A DNA stretch of 64,000 nt from DASUBV01 sp036501025. Lineage in GTDB: Bacteria > Actinomycetota > Actinomycetes > Streptosporangiales > Streptosporangiaceae. Under the pieces are notes generated by a model. The model saw only the letters and a list, made by a program, of their open reading frames with translations. It was not told where the DNA came from and ran no database searches. Of this stretch, positions 60,481-64,000 are shown one piece after another (position 1 is the stretch's first letter; each line of letters opens with the position of its first letter). The stretch is from NCBI GenBank assembly GCA_036501025.1, contig DASYBB010000044.1, positions 124,001 through 188,000 of the forward strand. The letters are read 5' to 3'. Position numbers and translations under genes: made by a program.

Positions 60481-61231
60481 AGTGCACCTCGACCCCGGCG
60501 GCCTCCAGCGCGGCCACGGCCGGCGCCGGGGCCCGGTCGTCCGTGACCACCACGTCCACCGCGGTCAGCTCGCCGACGACGGCGAGCGCGCCCCGGCCGA
60601 ACTTGGTGCCGTCCACGGCGAGCACGCTGCGCCGGCCCGAGGCCAGCAGGGCCTGCTTGACCGCGGCGTCGCCCAGGTCGTGAGCCATCACGTGGCCTTC
60701 CGGCGACACGCCGCAGCAGCCCAGCACGACGGTGTCGAAGCGCAGGGCCGCGATGCCGGCCAGGGCCAGCGGGCCCACCATGGCCAGCTCCCCGGGACGG
60801 GCCTCGCCCCCGGCCAGCAGGAGCCGGACTGACGCCGAGCCGGCCAGCGCCATCGCCGCGTGCAGCGAGAGCGGCATCACCGTCAGCCGCCGCCCGGCCA
60901 GCGCCCGCGCGGTCTCGGCCACCGTGGTGCCGCTGTCCAGGCCGACGGCCTCGCCGTCGGCGATCAGCCCGGCCACCGCCGCGGCGATCCGCCGCTTGCT
61001 GCCGGTAACTTCGAGTGCGCGCATCGCGAACGGCAGCTCATCGCCGCGCATGAGCAGGTTCACCGCCCCGCCCCGGACCCGCCGCGCCACCCCGCGCTCG
61101 ACCAGGATGTCCAGGTCGCGGCGGATCGTCAGCTCCGCCGTGCCGAACTCGGCGGCCGCGGTCGCGACCTCGACCCGGCCGTCCCGCCGCAAGATGTCGA
61201 CCAGCTCGCTGAGGCGCTGCGATGCGTCCAT
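60473..61231 (-). CDS. DeoR family transcriptional regulator
   Basis: 252 residues from ATG 61231. The N-terminal HTH is MDASQRLSELVDILRRDGRV, FGTAELTIRRDLDILVERG, VARRVRGGAVN; the effector domain has AVGLDSGTTVAETARALAGR, VVLGCCGVSPEGHVMAHDLG and VLAVDGTKFGRGALAVVGEL, all typical of DeoR/GlpR proteins that bind sugar phosphates. The first gene of the DeoR-MFS-HAD operon, divergent from a TetR gene, with a perfect 20-bp palindrome 18 bp upstream of its start. Confidence 0.93.
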   Translation of the reverse strand: MDASQRLSELVDILRRDGRVEVATAAAEFGTAELTIRRDLDILVERGVARRVRGGAVNLLMRGDELPFAMRALEVTGSKRRIAAAVAGLIADGEAVGLDSGTTVAETARALAGRRLTVMPLSLHAAMALAGSASVRLLLAGGEARPGELAMVGPLALAGIAALRFDTVVLGCCGVSPEGHVMAHDLGDAAVKQALLASGRRSVLAVDGTKFGRGALAVVGELTAVDVVVTDDRAPAPAVAALEAAGVEVHCV

Positions 61232-61249
61232 CCCCCGATCATACATAGA

Positions 61250-61269
61250 AGATGTTCGTACGAACATCT
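61250..61269. promoter_or_regulatory. Perfect 20-bp palindrome between deoR and tetR genes
   Basis: AGATGTTCGTACGAACATCT equals its own reverse complement. It lies 18 bp before the DeoR start (minus strand) and 61 bp before the TetR start (plus strand), a fitting place for an operator of either regulator or both. Confidence 0.8.
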
Positions 61270-61330
61270 GACGTGTACGGCACTGGAGGGAGCAGTTGGA
61301 CTGGGCGGTCCAGGCCGATACCGTGGACGG

Positions 61331-61915
61331 GTGGCACTCACGGTCAAGGGAACGGCGACGCGGCAGCGCATCATCGAGGGTGCCGCAACCTACCTGCGCA
61401 GTGACGAGCCGGGCGGGGTGACGCTCGACGACGTCCGCGTGATCACCGGCACCAGCAAGGGCCAGATCTTCCACTACTTTCCCGGCGGCAAGGAGGAACT
61501 GCTGCTGGCCGTCGCCCGGCACGAGGCCGACCGCGTCCTCGCCGACCAGCAGCCGCACCTGGGCGCCCTGACTACGTGGGCGGCCTGGGAGCGCTGGCGC
61601 GACGCCGTGGTCGCCCGCTACCGGGCCCAGGGCCGGTACTGCCCGCTGGGCTCCCTGATGAGCCAGGTCGGCAGCACTCCTGGCGCGGCCGAGGTCATCA
61701 CCGCCCTGATGTCGCGGTGGCAATCCCAGATCAGGCGGGGCATCGAGCAGATGCAGCGGGCCGGCCAGGTCCGCGCCGACCTCGACGCCGACCGGGTCGC
61801 CGCCGCCCTGATCGCCGGCGTTCAGGGCGGCGTGCAGGTGCTGCGCTCCACCGGGAGCACCGGGCACCTGGAGGCGGCCATGGACCTGCTGATCGACCAC
61901 CTGCGCGGCCGCTAG
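61331..61915 (+). CDS. TetR family transcriptional regulator
   Basis: 194 residues from GTG 61331. TRQRIIEGAATYLRSDEPGG, VTLDDVRVITGTSKGQIFHY and FPGGKEELLLAVARHEADRV form the HTH domain; the C-terminal half, with PLGSLMSQVGSTPGAAEVIT and RAGQVRADLDADRVAAALIA, resembles the LmrA/YxaF subgroup (TetR_C domain with the conserved CPLGSL). It is followed 56 bp later by an SDR gene whose promoter holds a 9+9-bp inverted repeat, so the SDR gene is the likely target. Confidence 0.92.
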   Translation: MALTVKGTATRQRIIEGAATYLRSDEPGGVTLDDVRVITGTSKGQIFHYFPGGKEELLLAVARHEADRVLADQQPHLGALTTWAAWERWRDAVVARYRAQGRYCPLGSLMSQVGSTPGAAEVITALMSRWQSQIRRGIEQMQRAGQVRADLDADRVAAALIAGVQGGVQVLRSTGSTGHLEAAMDLLIDHLRGR

Positions 61916-61926
61916 CCCGCTCTCCA

Positions 61927-61950
61927 TTTCTGGACTTGCTGGTCCAGAAA
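61927..61950. promoter_or_regulatory. Inverted repeat TTTCTGGAC-6-GTCCAGAAA before the SDR gene
   Basis: Perfect 9-bp arms around ttgctg, starting 12 bp after the TetR stop and ending 21 bp before the SDR start. The arms are AT-richer than the surroundings. Spacing and form fit a TetR-type operator, probably for the regulator encoded immediately upstream. Confidence 0.72.
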
Positions 61951-61971
61951 TAGCCTCATACCGTTGGGGTC

Positions 61972-62748
61972 ATGGCACAGCGACTCCAGGGCAAGACCGC
62001 CCTCATCACCGGCTCCACCAGCAACATCGGCCGCGCCATCGCCCTGGCCTTCGCCGCCGAGGGCGCGCAGGTCGTCGTCTCCGGCCGCGACGACGCCCGC
62101 GGGGCGGCGGTCGCGGCCCGAATCCGGGACGCGGGCGGTGCCGCCGACTACGTCCGCGCCGACCTCGACGGCAGCCCGGCCGCCAGCCGGGCACTCGCCG
62201 CCGCGGCGGCCGACCGGCTCGGCGGGCGGCTCGACATCCTGGTCAACAACGCCGGCATCTTCCCGCCCGCCACGACCCTCACCGCCGACGGCGACATGTT
62301 CGACCGTGTCTACGGCGTCAACGTCAAGGCTCCGTTCTTCCTCACCCAGGCCGCCGCCGCCAGCATGATCGCCGCGGGCGGCGGCGCCATCATCAACCTC
62401 GGCTCCTGGGTCGCCCGGCTGAGCGTTCCTCCCGGTGCGCTCTACGCCTCGACCAAGGGCGCCATGGAGACGCTCACCCGCGCCTGGGCCGCCGAGTTCG
62501 GTCCCCGCGGCATCCGGGTCAACGCCGTCTCCCCCGGCGTCATCGCCGACCCCGACCGGTACCCGGACGGCGAGCACCCCGCGGCGGTGATGATGACCGG
62601 CACCCCGGCCGGCCGCGCGGGCCACCCCGGCGCCGTCGCGGCGGCGGCCGTGTACCTCGCCTCCGACGACGCCGAATTCGTCCACGGCACGGTCCTCGAC
62701 GTGGACGGCGGGCGCACCGGCGTGGCCGTGATCGCCGCGGCAGCGTGA
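61972..62748 (+). CDS. Short-chain dehydrogenase/reductase (SDR)
   Basis: 258 residues. The cofactor motif is ALITGSTSNIGRAIALAF (TGxxxxIG), followed by DILVNNAGIFPP, the catalytic Ser in LGSWVARLSVPPGALYASTK (with Tyr and Lys of YxxxK) and AVSPGVIADPDRYPDG. It is a classical SDR of the FabG type and would reduce or oxidise a hydroxyl or keto group with NAD(P)H. The gene lies behind the 9+9-bp inverted repeat and the TetR gene; quinone or antibiotic-like inducers are common in such TetR-SDR pairs. Confidence 0.93.
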   Translation: MAQRLQGKTALITGSTSNIGRAIALAFAAEGAQVVVSGRDDARGAAVAARIRDAGGAADYVRADLDGSPAASRALAAAAADRLGGRLDILVNNAGIFPPATTLTADGDMFDRVYGVNVKAPFFLTQAAAASMIAAGGGAIINLGSWVARLSVPPGALYASTKGAMETLTRAWAAEFGPRGIRVNAVSPGVIADPDRYPDGEHPAAVMMTGTPAGRAGHPGAVAAAAVYLASDDAEFVHGTVLDVDGGRTGVAVIAAAA

Positions 62749-62804
62749 TAGCCCGGCGCGGCGCCCGGCCCGTTTCTCAGAACGGCCGGCGCGTCGCGGC
62801 GCAC

Positions 62805-63644
62805 TCACCGATGAGATCCCTGGAGCGGGCCGCGTCCCAGGCCAGGGCGATGCCCTTCGGGCCAATACCGGTGATGGGCGCGGTCACACTCCGCCGCTGG
62901 CCCCCGGAGGGCGTCGCCGTGCGCGGCGATCAGGGCATCGACGAGCGACTCGTCGTGGGTCGCGAGCGAGACCGGATGCCCGGCCGTGACGAGCCGGCCG
63001 GCCAGGGCGAGGAAGGCGGCCCTCATCTCCGGGCTATCGCGCCGCCAGGCGACAGCGTCCGTTTCCAGGAAGGAGCCCTTGACCAGCCGTACCGTCCCCG
63101 GCCGGGCGAGCACTCGCTCCAGGTCATCCGGGGTGCGGTGCAGCCGGGCCTGCAGCGTGATGCCGATGTGCGGGTAGTCGGCCGCGAGCGCGTCGTACAG
63201 GTCGAGCACGAGGTCAGTCCGGTCCGATCCTTCGGCCGAGATCATCAGCGCGGTCCCCAGCGGCGCGGTGGCCTCGGCGATCTCGCGCGCGTGGCGGAGC
63301 CCCAGGTCACTGTCGACGACCGAGCCGATGTGGGACAGGTCGAAGGAGACGGTCGCGGGGAGGCCGGCCCGGCTGATCGCGGCGGCCAGCGTCAGGAAGA
63401 CATCGGTCTCGCGCCGGGCCAGCACGGCCTCGCGGACGCTCTCGCCGGCGTAGTCGATGCTGGCCAGGTGCCCCCGGGCCAGTCCCGCCCGGGCCGCCGT
63501 GATCGCGTCATCCGCAGAGTCCCCGGCGGAGTAGCGGCTGGCTACGGCGGCGGCGAGCCGGGCCAGCGCGGGCGTCGACGTGACCCGCCGCTTCAGGTCC
63601 TCGTCCAGCGCCCAGCCGCGGAGCGTGTCGGCGGCCAGTTCCAT
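62805..63644 (-). CDS. Proline dehydrogenase-like protein
   Basis: About 279 residues from ATG 63644, with GGAG 8 nt upstream; a longer frame to 63704 exists. SIDYAGESVREAVLARRETD, TVSFDLSHIGSVVD, GITLQARLHRTPDDLERVL, TVRLVKGSFLETDAVAW and VSLATHDESLVDALIAAHGD follow the proline dehydrogenase barrel; the enzyme would oxidise proline to pyrroline-5-carboxylate with FAD. The C-terminal 30 residues look unlike the family, and a different minus-strand frame (to about 62777) reads well with GIGPKGIALAWDAARSRDL, so the 3' end may carry a frameshift or a foreign junction. Confidence 0.8.
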   Translation of the reverse strand: MELAADTLRGWALDEDLKRRVTSTPALARLAAAVASRYSAGDSADDAITAARAGLARGHLASIDYAGESVREAVLARRETDVFLTLAAAISRAGLPATVSFDLSHIGSVVDSDLGLRHAREIAEATAPLGTALMISAEGSDRTDLVLDLYDALAADYPHIGITLQARLHRTPDDLERVLARPGTVRLVKGSFLETDAVAWRRDSPEMRAAFLALAGRLVTAGHPVSLATHDESLVDALIAAHGDALRGPAAECDRAHHRYWPEGHRPGLGRGPLQGSHR

Positions 63645-63816
63645 GATCTTCTCCGGGGAGCCCACAGTCCCCGGACGGTACCGGACCGGCCGTGCGGGCA
63701 CCATGCCTTACGGCCCTCGTGGCGCCCGCCACACGACCCGCACAAATACCCCGGCCAGTCGGACACGACGGGAAGCCTGTCCACGCCGAGCCCAACCGTT
63801 TCGTGAAATATGACAG

Positions 63817-64000
63817 CTACGCAAGACCGCCCGCCCGCCAGCCGAGACGCGGCTCGCCCGCCACAATCCGGACGGTCGCCGCGCCCAGCGCCGGATGCCG
63901 CGCGGTGACCCGGACCGGGCCCGCCCGGCCCGCCTGCGTCCGGACGAACGCGCCGCCGACGCCGCCGTAGTCCCCGAACGGGAACGGGTTGTCCCCCACC
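63817..64000 (-). CDS. Glycoside hydrolase family 2-like protein, C-terminal fragment
   Basis: The frame is open at the right edge and ends at 63817, so only about 60 residues are seen. GDNPFPFGDYGGVGGAFVRT and AGPVRVTARHPALGAATVRI resemble the C-terminal beta-sandwich domain of GH2 beta-galactosidase-type proteins. The main catalytic domain lies outside the window. The assignment rests on a short stretch and is tentative. Confidence 0.6.
   Translation of the reverse strand, partial: VGDNPFPFGDYGGVGGAFVRTQAGRAGPVRVTARHPALGAATVRIVAGEPRLGWRAGGLA

Noticed and set aside
1..64000. CRISPR arrays, insertion sequences, prophage or integrase genes
   Set aside because: No regularly spaced repeats with unique spacers, no transposase or integrase motifs were found; the tandem repeats present are short and lack spacers.

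Overview
The window is 64 kb of very GC-rich DNA with strong GC3 bias, frequent GTG starts, many 4-nt start/stop overlaps, Tat-dependent lipoproteins and abundant acyl-CoA, CaiB-type and luciferase-like (LLM) enzymes. This points to a large-genome soil actinomycete; I cannot name the genus. No rRNA, tRNA, CRISPR array, insertion sequence or prophage was seen.

Layout. 1-5.7 kb: the end of a peptide ABC transporter ATPase followed by an amidohydrolase, an M19 dipeptidase, an M20 peptidase and a class V aminotransferase-like enzyme, which reads as uptake and breakdown of small peptides or N-acyl amino acids. 5.8-7.8 kb: a disrupted arginase-family gene, a small acidic protein and a lipoprotein gene whose frame is shifted twice. 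7.9-12 kb: a tightly overlapped crotonase, CaiB CoA-transferase and amidohydrolase unit with striking short tandem duplications. 12.3-16.2 kb: two tandem Tat lipoproteins of the arylsulfotransferase fold and a wrecked phosphotransferase gene. 16.2-23.1 kb: secreted and surface genes (a Pro-rich protein, a subtilase with a Trp-repeat tail), a GGDEF-EAL protein, an MgtC-like protein and a DUF6582-like protein. 23.2-26.7 kb: TetR, acyl-CoA ligase and acyl-CoA dehydrogenase in one overlapping unit.

26.7-57 kb is a catabolic island. It holds a branched-chain-type ABC importer (with fused LivH-LivM permease), three CaiB-family CoA-transferase genes, an acyl-CoA ligase, two small/large acyl-CoA dehydrogenase pairs, a crotonase, four LLM oxidoreductases plus a flavin reductase, hydrolases, and a thiolase-fold protein lacking the usual Cys next to a DUF35 Zn-ribbon protein. 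Five AT-rich sites with a common core (about AGTACTATAcTGT) occur in this otherwise extremely GC-rich stretch, each in a promoter gap of the island, at about 28.86, 29.39, 43.6, 45.89 and 48.86 kb. They define a candidate regulon; a MarR gene and a TetR gene, each with its own palindrome, lie at 51.4-53 kb. The gene set resembles steroid or terpenoid side-chain degradation machinery, but the substrate is unknown.

57-64 kb: an MFS transporter; a DeoR-MFS-HAD operon divergent from a TetR gene across a perfect 20-bp palindrome; an SDR gene behind a 9+9-bp inverted repeat; a proline dehydrogenase-like gene; and the end of a glycoside hydrolase family 2-like gene. Several genes (arginase, lipoprotein, phosphotransferase, VOC protein) appear frameshifted; decay and consensus error cannot be told apart from the sequence alone.
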